40,025 bases of DNA from Candidatus Gastranaerophilales bacterium (GTDB lineage Bacteria > Cyanobacteriota > Vampirovibrionia > Gastranaerophilales > Gastranaerophilaceae). Below the pieces are notes generated by a model. It was not told the origin of the DNA. It was given only the letters and a program-made list of their open reading frames with translations, and did not search any database. This document shows, piece after piece, positions 22,212 through 30,185 of the stretch. The first letter of the stretch is position 1. Every line of letters begins with the position of its first letter. The translations under genes were made by a program, and so were the position numbers. The DNA lies in contig CAJULR010000039.1 of assembly GCA_910587375.1 (NCBI GenBank), forward strand, positions 1 to 40,025. The letters run 5' to 3'.

Positions 22212-24542
22212 ATGGCAGCAAAAACGACAACCAAAAAAGCCGCAGGGGCAAAGAAAACAGCAAGTGCAAGCACTTCAAAAGCCACGGAAGCAAAAGGAAA
22301 AGCCTTAGTAATAGTGGAATCTCCCGCAAAATCTAAAACAATTAAAAAAATCCTTGGAAATGATTATGTGATTGAGGCAAGCTTTGGGCATATAAGAGAT
22401 TTGCCGCCAAAGGGTTTAGGGTTTGATATTGAGAATGATTTTAAGCCTACTTTTGCTATAATTCCTGAAAAACAAAAAGTTGTAGACAATTTAAACAAAA
22501 TGGCAAAAAATGCAAGCCGAATTTACCTGGCATCCGACCCTGACCGCGAGGGAGAGGCAATTGCATGGCATGTTAGAGAAGTTTTAAAGGTGCCTGAAGA
22601 TAAAATTTATAGAATTGTCTTTAACGAAATTACCCCAAAGGCAATAAAAGACGCTGTTGCAAACTATCGTGACATTGACATGTTGAAAGTTAAGGCACAG
22701 CAGACAAGACAGATTTTAGACCGCCTTGTAGGTTTTAAAATAAGCCCGATTCTTTGGGAAAAGCTAAGAAACTTCAGGCTTTCAGCAGGAAGGGTTCAAT
22801 CCGTTGCGCTTAGAATGATTTGCGAAAGGGAAGCCGAGATTGAAGCGTTTGTTCCTGTTGAATATTGGAGCATTGACGCCCTTCTTGCAAAAGACGGATT
22901 CCAGTTTTTAGCAGAACTTTCCCGCAAAAAATCCGGGAATAAAGATGAAAAAATAAACATTGCAAACAAGGAAGAGGTTGATAAAATCTTAAAAGACCTT
23001 GAAAAAGCCAAATATCAGGTTTCAAAGATTTCAACCAGGGATTCTCAAAGAAAGCCGCAGGCGCCATTTATTACATCCACACTTCAGAGGGAAGCAAGCT
23101 CCAAGCTTGGTTATGGCGTTTCAAAAACTATGCAGATAGCGCAAAAACTTTACGAAGGGATTGAACTTGGCGAAGAGGGTGCAATCGGGCTTATAACCTA
23201 TATGAGAACGGACTCTGTAAGGATTTCAGACGACGCCAGGGACGCTGCAAAAGAGTATATTACATACAATTTTGGCGAAAAATATTACCCAAAAGAGCCA
23301 AATGACTATAACAAAGGCAAAAAGAAAAACGTTCAGGACGCGCACGAAGCCATTCGCCCGTCATACGTTGAAAGAACGCCTGAAAGCATTAAAAAATATT
23401 TATCTTCTGAACAATATAAGCTCTATAAGCTTATTTGGTCAAGGTTTATGGCAAGCCAAATGGAAAATGCCAAAATTAAAAACCACACAGTTGACATTGA
23501 AGCGGACGATTATATCTTTAAAATTGGCTCTTCAAAGGTTGAATTTGACGGCTTTTTGAAGGTTTACACGGACGATGAAGCAGAAGAACAGAAAAAATTC
23601 CCGGATTTAAAAGAGGGCGATGTGCTTGATTTTATAAAGCTTGACCCAAAGCAACACTTCACACAGCCGCCGCCAAGGTTTTCAGAGGCTTCACTTGTAA
23701 AACAATTGGAAGAATACGGAATCGGCCGTCCTTCAACATACGCCCCAATTATTACAAAAATCCAGCAGAGAGGGTATGTTGAAAAGCTTGATAAGGCCCT
23801 AAAACCAACTATTTTGGGCCGCACAATTTCAGACCAGCTTGTAAAACACTTTGAAGACATTATGAATTATCAATTTACAGCTTCAATGGAATTAAAACTG
23901 GACGATATTGCAGAAGACAAGGCAAATTCGGTTAACGTTTTAAAAGATTTTTGGACACCATTTTCAAAGACAGTTGAAAACGCAAAAACCAATATGGAAC
24001 GCGTTATTATTGAATCTGACGTGGTTTGCCCAAATTGCGGAAAGAAAATGGTTGTAAAAACAAGCCGTTTCGGGAAGCAATTCCTGGGATGTTCTGGATA
24101 CCCAGAATGCAAAACTATGATGCCATTAGACGGAGGCGAAGCAAAAGCGCCCGCGCAAGATGAAGCAACTGATGTTAAATGTGAAAAATGCGGGGGCGAA
24201 ACCGTTATAAAAACAGGGCCTTACGGAAAATATTACCAATGCTTGAATGATAAATGCAAAGCAAGAAAATCAATTGTGATATCTTCAGGTGTAAAATGCC
24301 CAAAATGCGCAGATGAAGGCCGCGACGGAGAACTTATCCAAAGGCGCTCAAGATATGGAAAAACGTTCTTTGGCTGTTCAAAGTATCCCGATTGCGATTT
24401 TGCAGTTTGGAACGAACCAACAGGCGAAAAATGCCCGGATTGCGGCAGTTTGCTGGTTAAAAAATTCTTAAAGTCCGGAAATAAAATTGGTTGTTCGAAC
24501 AAAACCTGTAAATTCTCAAAACCAATGCCTGATGAGGAATAA
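22212..24542 (+). CDS. topA: DNA topoisomerase I
   Basis: TopA relaxes negative supercoils by cutting one strand. The 776 residues include the Toprim domain (ALVIVESPAKSKTIKKILG; LASDPDREGEAIAWHV, residues about 32-120) and the catalytic Tyr330 in GLITYMRTDSVRIS. The family-specific QDAHEAIRPS is also present. The C-terminal region has four Cys4 zinc-finger repeats: CPNCGKK...CSGYPEC, CEKCGGE...CLNDKC, CPKCADEG...CSKYPDC, CPDCGSL...CSNKTC. The first 28 residues are a Lys/Ala/Thr-rich leader, which is unusual but within the frame; the ATG has only GAGA upstream. aroE follows after 35 bases. Confidence 0.95.
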   Translation: MAAKTTTKKAAGAKKTASASTSKATEAKGKALVIVESPAKSKTIKKILGNDYVIEASFGHIRDLPPKGLGFDIENDFKPTFAIIPEKQKVVDNLNKMAKNASRIYLASDPDREGEAIAWHVREVLKVPEDKIYRIVFNEITPKAIKDAVANYRDIDMLKVKAQQTRQILDRLVGFKISPILWEKLRNFRLSAGRVQSVALRMICEREAEIEAFVPVEYWSIDALLAKDGFQFLAELSRKKSGNKDEKINIANKEEVDKILKDLEKAKYQVSKISTRDSQRKPQAPFITSTLQREASSKLGYGVSKTMQIAQKLYEGIELGEEGAIGLITYMRTDSVRISDDARDAAKEYITYNFGEKYYPKEPNDYNKGKKKNVQDAHEAIRPSYVERTPESIKKYLSSEQYKLYKLIWSRFMASQMENAKIKNHTVDIEADDYIFKIGSSKVEFDGFLKVYTDDEAEEQKKFPDLKEGDVLDFIKLDPKQHFTQPPPRFSEASLVKQLEEYGIGRPSTYAPIITKIQQRGYVEKLDKALKPTILGRTISDQLVKHFEDIMNYQFTASMELKLDDIAEDKANSVNVLKDFWTPFSKTVENAKTNMERVIIESDVVCPNCGKKMVVKTSRFGKQFLGCSGYPECKTMMPLDGGEAKAPAQDEATDVKCEKCGGETVIKTGPYGKYYQCLNDKCKARKSIVISSGVKCPKCADEGRDGELIQRRSRYGKTFFGCSKYPDCDFAVWNEPTGEKCPDCGSLLVKKFLKSGNKIGCSNKTCKFSKPMPDEE

Positions 24543-24577
24543 TAGGTGGTAAAAAAAGGGGAGGAAAGGCATAAAAT

Positions 24578-25483
24578 ATGGAAAATGAAACCGGCATAAA
24601 AAGCCCTGAAAGCAGCATTGAAGGCGGCAAAAAACATTATAAATTTGGAATTATAGGCTTTCCGATAGGCCATTCCTTAAGCTCTGTTATGCACGAAGCG
24701 GCACTAAAAGCATTAGGCTTAAAGGGCGAGTATCAAACCCTTGAAACCCACCCGGAGGATTTGGTTGACAGAATTAAAAAATTAAAAAGGGACAATTTTG
24801 ACGGTTTTAACGTAACAATTCCTCATAAAGTGCCGATTTCACTGTTTTTATCAAAGGTGGACGAGTTTGCAAACCTTGCAGGAAGCGTAAACACGGTAAA
24901 AATTTTAGAGGATAAATCCTTAGAAGGCTTTAATACAGATGTTTACGGCTATGTTAAAGCAATTCCCGGGGATGTGGATTTAAAGGGCAAAAAAGCTGCA
25001 ATTTTAGGCACAGGAGGAGCGGCAAGAGCTGTAATCGTTGGGCTTCAAAGCCTTGGGGTGTCTGAAATTACACTTTTTACAAGAAATATCGTAGACGCAC
25101 ATCAAATGGCAGAATCTTTCAGAAAAAAATTCAGCGATTTGAAAATAAATTTAATGCAAAATGAATCTTTGCACAGTTTGGATGAATTTTCAATTGTCAC
25201 AAACACAACTCCTTTAGGAATGAGGGGCTTCCATGCCGGAATTTCGCCATTTAACGAAGAATTAATTCAGACCCTTCCAAATGACGGCATTGTGTATGAC
25301 ATTGTCTATAACCCCTGTAAAACGGAGCTTTTAAAACAGGCTGCAAGAACAGGAAAGCGCACTATAGGCGGGCTTGATATGCTTGTATATCAAGGCGCAA
25401 GAGCATTTGAAATTTGGACAGGAATTACACCTGACACGGACAAAATGAAAATAGCTGCCCTTGAAAAGCTTTTAGACGGCTAA
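24578..25483 (+). CDS. aroE: Shikimate dehydrogenase
   Basis: AroE reduces 3-dehydroshikimate to shikimate with NADPH in aromatic amino acid and chorismate synthesis. The 301-residue protein has the substrate-binding block FGIIGFPIGHSLSSVMHEAAL (about residues 24-44), the catalytic Lys in GFNVTIPHK, the Rossmann loop AILGTGGAARAVIVGL (about 142-157), NTTPLGM, and the C-terminal GLDMLVYQGARAFEIWTG. GGAGG lies 11-16 bases before the ATG. It closely follows topA. The convergent minus-strand gene ends 11 bases after it, with no clear terminator between. Confidence 0.93.
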   Translation: MENETGIKSPESSIEGGKKHYKFGIIGFPIGHSLSSVMHEAALKALGLKGEYQTLETHPEDLVDRIKKLKRDNFDGFNVTIPHKVPISLFLSKVDEFANLAGSVNTVKILEDKSLEGFNTDVYGYVKAIPGDVDLKGKKAAILGTGGAARAVIVGLQSLGVSEITLFTRNIVDAHQMAESFRKKFSDLKINLMQNESLHSLDEFSIVTNTTPLGMRGFHAGISPFNEELIQTLPNDGIVYDIVYNPCKTELLKQAARTGKRTIGGLDMLVYQGARAFEIWTGITPDTDKMKIAALEKLLDG

Positions 25484-25494
25484 TATTTAAACCG

Positions 25495-26073
25495 TTAGGC
25501 TTCAAAATTAATGCTTGCAACCTTGTCTTCCCAAGATGTATTTGTTGAAATCAACATTGTTTTGCACAAATCGCTGTAAAAATCACCAATAAAGCGCTGC
25601 CCCTCTACGCTGTCATGCGCAAGAGCAGCCATTTCACTTCTTTTAGCTTCTTCATTTAAATATGTCTTATCAATTGAAGCAGCTCTTTCCTGGTCTATAG
25701 GGTCTGTTTTTCGAACAACAGAAGCAGCTTCCCCGTTAAGTTCCGGCTTGAACCACAACATAAGCTCATCAAGCTTTTCAAGCATTGCACTCTTTTTATC
25801 TTTTGTGCCAACAAATTCTTTTATAATATGGGTATCATCTTTCACGATTATATCATACCCATCCAGCATTTCTGTCTTTGTGCCTTTTGTTTCACCTTTT
25901 ATTTTGCCAAAAACCCATATATCAACGTCCTTAATTTCAGATAATTGATTAAAAACTTCTTTTCTTGCATACCCCAAAAATTCTTTTGCAGTTCCTGGAG
26001 CATATTCTTTTACTGCGCCAAAACTCTGTTTTTGCACAACATTATTATTAAAATTTATTGAATTTATTCTCAT
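25495..26073 (-). CDS. Orphan protein with a Gastranaerophilales-style N-terminus
   Basis: The start is placed at 26073 (192 residues), where AAGGAAAG sits 4 bases before an ATG; the frame open to 26133 has no such site. The N-terminus reads MRINSINFNNN, then QKQSFGAVKEYAPG, a style (short polar start ending in FG) that I associate with many accessory proteins of this clade. The rest is a single soluble domain with mixed helix and strand, including VDIWVFGKIKGETKG, which resembles part of a small alpha/beta fold, but I cannot name a family. It is convergent with aroE. TACTAT with TTATCA 16 bases before it is a candidate promoter, at about 26085-26115. Confidence 0.75.
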   Translation of the reverse strand: MRINSINFNNNVVQKQSFGAVKEYAPGTAKEFLGYARKEVFNQLSEIKDVDIWVFGKIKGETKGTKTEMLDGYDIIVKDDTHIIKEFVGTKDKKSAMLEKLDELMLWFKPELNGEAASVVRKTDPIDQERAASIDKTYLNEEAKRSEMAALAHDSVEGQRFIGDFYSDLCKTMLISTNTSWEDKVASINFEA

Positions 26074-26231
26074 TGAACTTTCCTTTTTATATAGTATGTG
26101 TTTTAAAACCGCTGATAAATTATTTTTGCGCAAAAGCCTTATTTAAAAATCACCCAAAAAGCACAAGACAGGTGGAATTCTTGTGTTGTAACAAATTGTT
26201 AATATATAAAGTATATACGTTATATATCATT

Positions 26232-26352
26232 CAAGTGTGGAATTTTATAATTGGTTAGTTCTTCTCTTTTCCACTCCTTCCTCCATTATGATATAGATTT
26301 TATCCTAAAAGGGTATGCAAAAAGGGCTTTTGCCCCGGATGTATACCTTTTT
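26232..26352 (+). ncRNA. Candidate orphan small RNA ending in a strong terminator
   Basis: A terminator-like structure at 26312-26352 has no gene before it on this strand. GGTATGC (26312-26318) pairs with GTATACC (26341-26347), and an inner GGGC-TTTT-GCCC hairpin (26324-26335) lies inside, followed by TTTTTCTTTT. An AT-rich promoter-like stretch (TTGTTA at 26196, TTATAT at 26220) lies about 100 bases upstream. The whole could be a small RNA of about 120 bases. The same stem read on the other strand is followed by CTTTT, so it could instead terminate minus-strand transcription from the toxin locus. Confidence 0.35.
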
Positions 26353-26372
26353 CTTTTGGGCATAACCATGTG

Positions 26373-26400
26373 TTGAATTATGAAGAAAATGAGTTATAAT
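26373..26400 (+). promoter_or_regulatory. Promoter of the antisense (antitoxin) RNA
   Basis: TTGAAT (26373-26378), a 16-base spacer and a perfect TATAAT (26395-26400) point toward the toxin gene from its 3' side. The predicted start is near 26407. Confidence 0.65.
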
Positions 26401-26406
26401 TATTGT

Positions 26407-26519
26407 ATAGGGAAAAGACCTCAAGAAGATTGCGGTTCCTGAGATCTTTCATAACTTCCCTATTTAGTAAGAATGATAAGCGCTATGATTATCCAAAAGA
26501 TAAGTCTTAGCGCTTTTTC
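26407..26519 (+). ncRNA. Candidate type I antitoxin RNA, antisense to the toxin gene
   Basis: From the promoter above, transcription runs about 113 bases to an intrinsic terminator: AAGCGCTA (26478-26485) pairs with TAGCGCTT (26508-26515), with an inner GATTATC/GATAAGTC helix and a T-run at 26514-26518. The 5' half folds as a second long hairpin between GGGAA (26410) and TTCCC (26455). The RNA is perfectly complementary to the last 60 bases of the toxin reading frame and to its 3' untranslated region. This matches the convergent layout of TxpA/RatA and BsrG/SR4. The RNA role is inferred from this layout; its terminator lies inside the toxin gene. Confidence 0.65.
26408..26450 (-). terminator. 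Terminator of the toxin mRNA
   Basis: On the minus strand AAAGATCTCAGG pairs, with two mismatches, with CTTGAGGTCTTTT around an 11-14 base loop, ending in TCTTTTCCC. It lies 10 or so bases past the toxin stop codon. The T-run is only four bases, so efficiency is uncertain. On the plus strand the same sequence forms the first hairpin of the antisense RNA. Confidence 0.5.
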
Positions 26520-26537
26520 AGTTATACTGAAATTCAC
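26460..26537 (-). CDS. Small hydrophobic peptide, candidate type I (holin-like) toxin
   Basis: A 25-residue peptide starts with GTG at 26537 and ends at TAG (26460-26462). It opens with M(V)NFSITEKALR, continues as an uninterrupted hydrophobic helix of residues 12-23 rich in Ile, Leu, Phe and Trp, and ends Thr-Lys. This single helix with a polar N-terminus and a basic C-terminus is the hallmark of type I toxins that damage the inner membrane, such as the TxpA/BsrG and Hol-Tox peptides. Translation is strongly supported by GGAGGTGAT (26549-26541), a near-perfect anti-16S match, with 7 bases from GGAGG to the GTG. It has its own promoter at 26652-26624. It is too short for ordinary gene finders. 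No close homologue is claimed. Confidence 0.65.
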   Translation of the reverse strand: MNFSITEKALRLIFWIIIALIILTK

Positions 26538-26582
26538 TCCATCACCTCCCTTTCCTGTGTTTTCTACATAACAAGTCTGTGC

Positions 26583-26612
26583 AGGAGGAGGGCTAAAACA
26601 GGTAAGCTTACC
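26583..26612 (-). promoter_or_regulatory. Structured 5' leader of the toxin mRNA
   Basis: The leader begins with a perfect palindrome GGTAAGCTTACC (26601-26612), a 5' end hairpin. It then carries CCCTCCTCCTGC (26592-26581), whose CCTCC can pair with the GGAGG of the ribosome binding site (26545-26549) about 40 bases later. Such a long-range pairing keeps many type I toxin mRNAs untranslated until processed. Confidence 0.45.
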
Positions 26613-26623
26613 CTTTAAATTAC

Positions 26624-26652
26624 ATTATATGAAAGAAAACCGAGAACGGCAA
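26624..26652 (-). promoter_or_regulatory. Promoter of the toxin gene
   Basis: On the minus strand TTGCCG (26652-26647), a 17-base spacer and a perfect TATAAT (26629-26624) form a strong promoter. The start is expected near 26617, giving a leader of about 80 bases before the GTG. Confidence 0.7.
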
Positions 26653-26673
26653 AGTGTTAATTTATGGTTATTT

Positions 26674-26701
26674 TTGTCAATAAAAATTTTTATAGGATAA
26701 T
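26674..26701 (+). promoter_or_regulatory. Promoter of uvrA
   Basis: TTGTCA (26674-26679), a 16-base spacer and GATAAT (26696-26701) precede the uvrA ATG at 26740 by 38 bases. No SOS (LexA) box is obvious between the promoter and the gene. Confidence 0.5.
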
Positions 26702-26739
26702 GTGAATTGTGAGGATATTGGTTTTAGTTTGGCAAGATT

Positions 26740-29589
26740 ATGAACGATAAAATAGCAATTAGAAACGCAAAAGAACACAATTTAAAAAATGTTTCGCTTG
26801 AGCTTCCAAAAAACGAACTTATAGTTTTTACAGGGGTTTCAGGAAGCGGAAAGAGCTCTCTTGCCTTTGATACAATCTTTGCAGAAGGACAAAGAAGGTA
26901 TGTTGAAAGCCTTTCAACCTATGCAAGGCAATTTTTGGGGCAGATGGATAAACCTGATGTTGAAAGCATAGACGGGCTTTCGCCTGCAATTTCAATTGAC
27001 CAGAAATCTACAACTAATAACCCAAGATCAACCGTTGGAACCATAACTGAAATTTACGATTATTTAAGACTTTTATATGCACGCGCAGGCACCCCGTATT
27101 GCCCGGAATGCGGAGCACCGATTGTTCCGCAAACTGTGGATGAAATTGTTGCAAAAATTTTGGAACTGCCCGAGGGGACTAAAATTCAAATAATTGCGCC
27201 AATTATCCGTGGGAAAAAAGGCGAATTTCAAAATGTAATATCTGAACTCAAACAGGAAGGCTTTGTGCGCCTTAAAATTGACGGTGAAATTTATAATTTG
27301 GATGAGGATGAAATTAACCTTTCTAAAACCGTAAAACACAATATTGACGTAGTTATAGACAGAATTATTATAAAAGAAGGAATTAGAAGCCGCCTCTTTG
27401 ACAGCGTACAAACCGCACTGCAGCGGGCAGACGGGCTTATGGCTTTAGATGTTCTCGGAAACAAAGAAAAGGGAATTACCCCTTATGAAAAGATATTCTC
27501 CGAAAAACTCAGCTGCCCAAAATGTAACTTAAACTTTGAAGAAATCACCCCGAGAGTTTTCAGCTTTAACGCTCCATATGGCGCATGTAAAGTTTGTAAC
27601 GGGCTTGGAGCACACTATGAAGTTTTATCCGAACTTGTTGTGCCGGATGAAACAAAATCTTTAAACGAAGGGGCAATTTATCCTTGGCATAAATCCCAAA
27701 ATGCTTATTACAAGTGCATTTTAGACTCTGTTTGCGAACATTACGGGATTAACCCGGATAAACCCTTTAAATCCCTAACACCGGCGCAAAAAGGAATTAT
27801 TTTATACGGGAATGACGAAGTTATAAAAATGCGCTATCCTGATTTTGGAACAAAACATATAAGAACCCACTATCAGCCCTACATTGGCGTTATTCCCTAT
27901 ATGATGAAAAAATTTGAATCCGATAGCGAGCTTGTTCGCGCGGAAGTGCAAAAATTTATGGGCGAAATTCCCTGTAACGCCTGCAAGGGCGCAAGGCTGA
28001 ACCCGTTTGTTTTAAGTGTTAAAATTCAGGATAAAAATATCTATGATTTTTGCTGCTTAAGCATAGACAAGGCTTATGAATTTATTGAAGATTTATATTT
28101 AAGCTTTGATGATTATAAAATGGCCATTGCAAGGCAAATTTTGGATGAAATTCGCGCAAGGCTAAAATTTCTTTTGGATGTGGGTTTGAATTATTTGACC
28201 CTTGCAAGAAGCGCTGGAACCTTATCCGGCGGAGAAGCACAGAGAATTCGTCTTGCAACCCAAATAGGTTCAGGGCTTTCAGGGGTTTTATATGTTTTGG
28301 ACGAACCCTCAATTGGCCTGCACCAAAGGGATAACGAAATGTTAATTAAAACTTTAACAAAGCTTCGAAACCTTGGAAATACGCTTATTGTCGTGGAACA
28401 TGACGAAGACACAATCCGTTCTGCAGACCATATTGTAGATATTGGCCCAAAAGCAGGGGTGCATGGCGGACATATCATCGCGCAAGGCAGTGTTAAAGAC
28501 ATTGAGGCAGCTAAAGACTCAATCACAGGGCAATATTTGAGCGGAAAATTAAACATTCCCGTGCCCAAAAAAACGCGCCTTGGAAACGGAAACTTTCTGG
28601 AGGTTAAAGGCGCCTCTTTAAACAATTTGAAAAATATTGATGTAAATATACCTTTGGGCAAAATTGTGGCCGTAACGGGTGTGTCAGGCAGCGGAAAATC
28701 AACACTTGTTAACGATATTATTTACGAATTTGCCCTGCATAAATTAAGAGGAAACAGACCAAAACCAAAAGGTGTGGATACAATTAAAGGGTTTGAAAAC
28801 GTGGATAAGATTGTCCTTGTTGACCAATCGCCAATCGGACGCACACCAAGGTCAAACCCTGCAACATATACAGACGTTTTTACGCACATCCGCGACCTTT
28901 TTGCACAAACAAACGAAGCAAAAGTAAGGGGATATAAACAGGGAAGATTTTCCTTTAACGTTAAAGGCGGAAGGTGCGAAAAATGTAAAGGTGACGGCGT
29001 TTTAAAGATTGAGATGAACTTTTTATCTGACGTTTACGTTAAATGTGACGTTTGCAAAGGAAAAAGGTATAACCAGGAAACACTGGAAGTCAAATATAAG
29101 GGCAAAAGCATTTCAGATGTTTTAGATATGACGGTTGAAGAGGCGCTTGAATTCTTTAAAAATGTGCCGAGGATTGCAACACGTTTGCAAACGCTTTATG
29201 ATGTGGGCCTTGAATATATAAAGCTTGGCCAAAGCGCCACAACCCTGTCTGGCGGCGAAGCACAGAGGGTAAAACTTGCGCTTGAATTAAACAAACGCGC
29301 AACGGGAAAAACTCTTTATTTAATGGATGAGCCTTCAACAGGGCTTCACTGGTTTGATGTGGATAAATTGGTAAAAATCTTGCACCAGCTTGCAGATTCA
29401 GGAAACACCGTGCTTATTATTGAGCACAATTTAGACATTATAAAATGCGCAGATTATATTATAGACCTTGGCCCCGAGGGCGGAATCGGCGGCGGAGAGG
29501 TTATAGCAAAAGGCACGCCAAAGCAGGTGATTAAAGACAAAAATTCATATACGGCAAAATTCCTCAAACCCTATATTGAGAAGGGATAG
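26740..29589 (+). CDS. uvrA: Excinuclease ABC subunit A
   Basis: UvrA recognises bulky DNA lesions with UvrB in nucleotide excision repair. The 949 residues contain two ABC ATPase modules: Walker A GVSGSGKSSLAFDT near residue 30 and GVSGSGKSTLVND near residue 645, and two signature/Walker B blocks (LSGGEAQRIRLATQI...VLDEPSIGLHQRD; LSGGEAQRVKLALEL...LMDEPSTGLHW). The zinc sites are CPKCNLNF...CKVCNG (about 250-285) and CEKCKGDG...CDVCKG (about 745-775). The start is the ATG at 26740; only a weak AGGA lies upstream. uvrB is not in this window. Confidence 0.97.
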   Translation: MNDKIAIRNAKEHNLKNVSLELPKNELIVFTGVSGSGKSSLAFDTIFAEGQRRYVESLSTYARQFLGQMDKPDVESIDGLSPAISIDQKSTTNNPRSTVGTITEIYDYLRLLYARAGTPYCPECGAPIVPQTVDEIVAKILELPEGTKIQIIAPIIRGKKGEFQNVISELKQEGFVRLKIDGEIYNLDEDEINLSKTVKHNIDVVIDRIIIKEGIRSRLFDSVQTALQRADGLMALDVLGNKEKGITPYEKIFSEKLSCPKCNLNFEEITPRVFSFNAPYGACKVCNGLGAHYEVLSELVVPDETKSLNEGAIYPWHKSQNAYYKCILDSVCEHYGINPDKPFKSLTPAQKGIILYGNDEVIKMRYPDFGTKHIRTHYQPYIGVIPYMMKKFESDSELVRAEVQKFMGEIPCNACKGARLNPFVLSVKIQDKNIYDFCCLSIDKAYEFIEDLYLSFDDYKMAIARQILDEIRARLKFLLDVGLNYLTLARSAGTLSGGEAQRIRLATQIGSGLSGVLYVLDEPSIGLHQRDNEMLIKTLTKLRNLGNTLIVVEHDEDTIRSADHIVDIGPKAGVHGGHIIAQGSVKDIEAAKDSITGQYLSGKLNIPVPKKTRLGNGNFLEVKGASLNNLKNIDVNIPLGKIVAVTGVSGSGKSTLVNDIIYEFALHKLRGNRPKPKGVDTIKGFENVDKIVLVDQSPIGRTPRSNPATYTDVFTHIRDLFAQTNEAKVRGYKQGRFSFNVKGGRCEKCKGDGVLKIEMNFLSDVYVKCDVCKGKRYNQETLEVKYKGKSISDVLDMTVEEALEFFKNVPRIATRLQTLYDVGLEYIKLGQSATTLSGGEAQRVKLALELNKRATGKTLYLMDEPSTGLHWFDVDKLVKILHQLADSGNTVLIIEHNLDIIKCADYIIDLGPEGGIGGGEVIAKGTPKQVIKDKNSYTAKFLKPYIEKG

Positions 29590-29724
29590 TCGTCCTTATG
29601 CAAGACCCTTGAACTGCAAGGGCGGTAACCAAAAGACTAAATATCTATACAGCTTCTACATCATCAAGATTTACTGTTTGCCTTGCATGCCAGAGATTAA
29701 TACTACCCTCCAAAATCGCCTGTT

Positions 29725-29756
29725 GCGGGATATTTTTTCTTTCCTGGCGGGATATT
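29725..29756 (+). repeat. Short direct repeat before the Cys/His-rich gene
   Basis: GCGGGATATT occurs at 29725-29734 and 29747-29756, each followed by a T/C-rich run (22-base period). TATACA follows at about 29764, so the repeats could be an operator for the next gene. The rest of the 29590-29785 spacer has a CCCTTG-loop-CAAGGG hairpin (about 29608-29624) with no T-run. Confidence 0.4.
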
Positions 29757-29785
29757 CTTCTTTTATACATTGAAAGGAGAATTTT

Positions 29786-30064
29786 ATGTGTAAAACTTAT
29801 GACGCGATTTATAAAATTGCAAAAACTGTTGAATCCGATGTTTTAGTGCTTTGGGTGGGCCACAAAAGAATTTCAGGCACGCTAATTGATTGCAAAGAAG
29901 AAAAATGTATGGACGAAGTTATCACCCTTCAAGACGCAACTGTTGAATGCCACCATTCTGATGGTATGAAACACAAACATTCATTCAGATGGCTTAACAT
30001 TCCTTCTCATCAAATTAAAGCGTTCACTTTCAAATGCTGCGTTCTTGACTTTGATGTAGAATAA
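29786..30064 (+). CDS. Small Cys/His-rich protein of unknown function, possibly a beta-barrel fold
   Basis: The 92-residue protein has five cysteines and five histidines: MCKTYDAIYK at the start, a CHHSDGMKHKH cluster in the middle and FKCCVLDF near the end. These could bind a metal. The pattern of short strands, VLVLWVG, ISGTLIDCKE, EVITLQDATVEC, WLNIPSHQIKAFTF, resembles an Sm/LSm-like or small SH3-like barrel, but this is only a visual impression and I do not recognise a family. AAGGAG lies 6-11 bases before the ATG, so the frame is well supported. It stands alone between uvrA and a strong terminator. Confidence 0.7.
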   Translation: MCKTYDAIYKIAKTVESDVLVLWVGHKRISGTLIDCKEEKCMDEVITLQDATVECHHSDGMKHKHSFRWLNIPSHQIKAFTFKCCVLDFDVE

Positions 30065-30136
30065 TTCTGGCTTTTAAAATCCGTTTTTGGCAGCAAATTT
30101 CAGGCAAATTCAAGCATACGCCAAAATCAAAACAAT

Positions 30137-30173
30137 AAAACACCTGCCCAAAACAATGTAGGGCAGGTGTTTT
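30137..30173. terminator. Strong bidirectional terminator
   Basis: AAAACACCTGCCC (30137-30149) pairs perfectly over 13 bases with GGGCAGGTGTTTT (30161-30173), with an 11-base loop. It lies between two convergent genes (29786-30064 plus; 30186-31190 minus) and can end both transcripts. Confidence 0.9.
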
Positions 30174-30185
30174 TAAAGCTTATAA

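Noticed and set aside
26250..26293. Short minus-strand frame (about 13 codons) with a GGAGG-rich start near 26290
   Set aside because: The purine-rich run explains the apparent ribosome binding site; the peptide is very short and basic, with no membrane segment, unlike the toxin frame nearby.
29576..29773. Plus-strand open frame of 65 codons at the end of uvrA
   Set aside because: It begins inside the uvrA tail, has no ribosome binding site, and its residue make-up looks like translated noncoding DNA.
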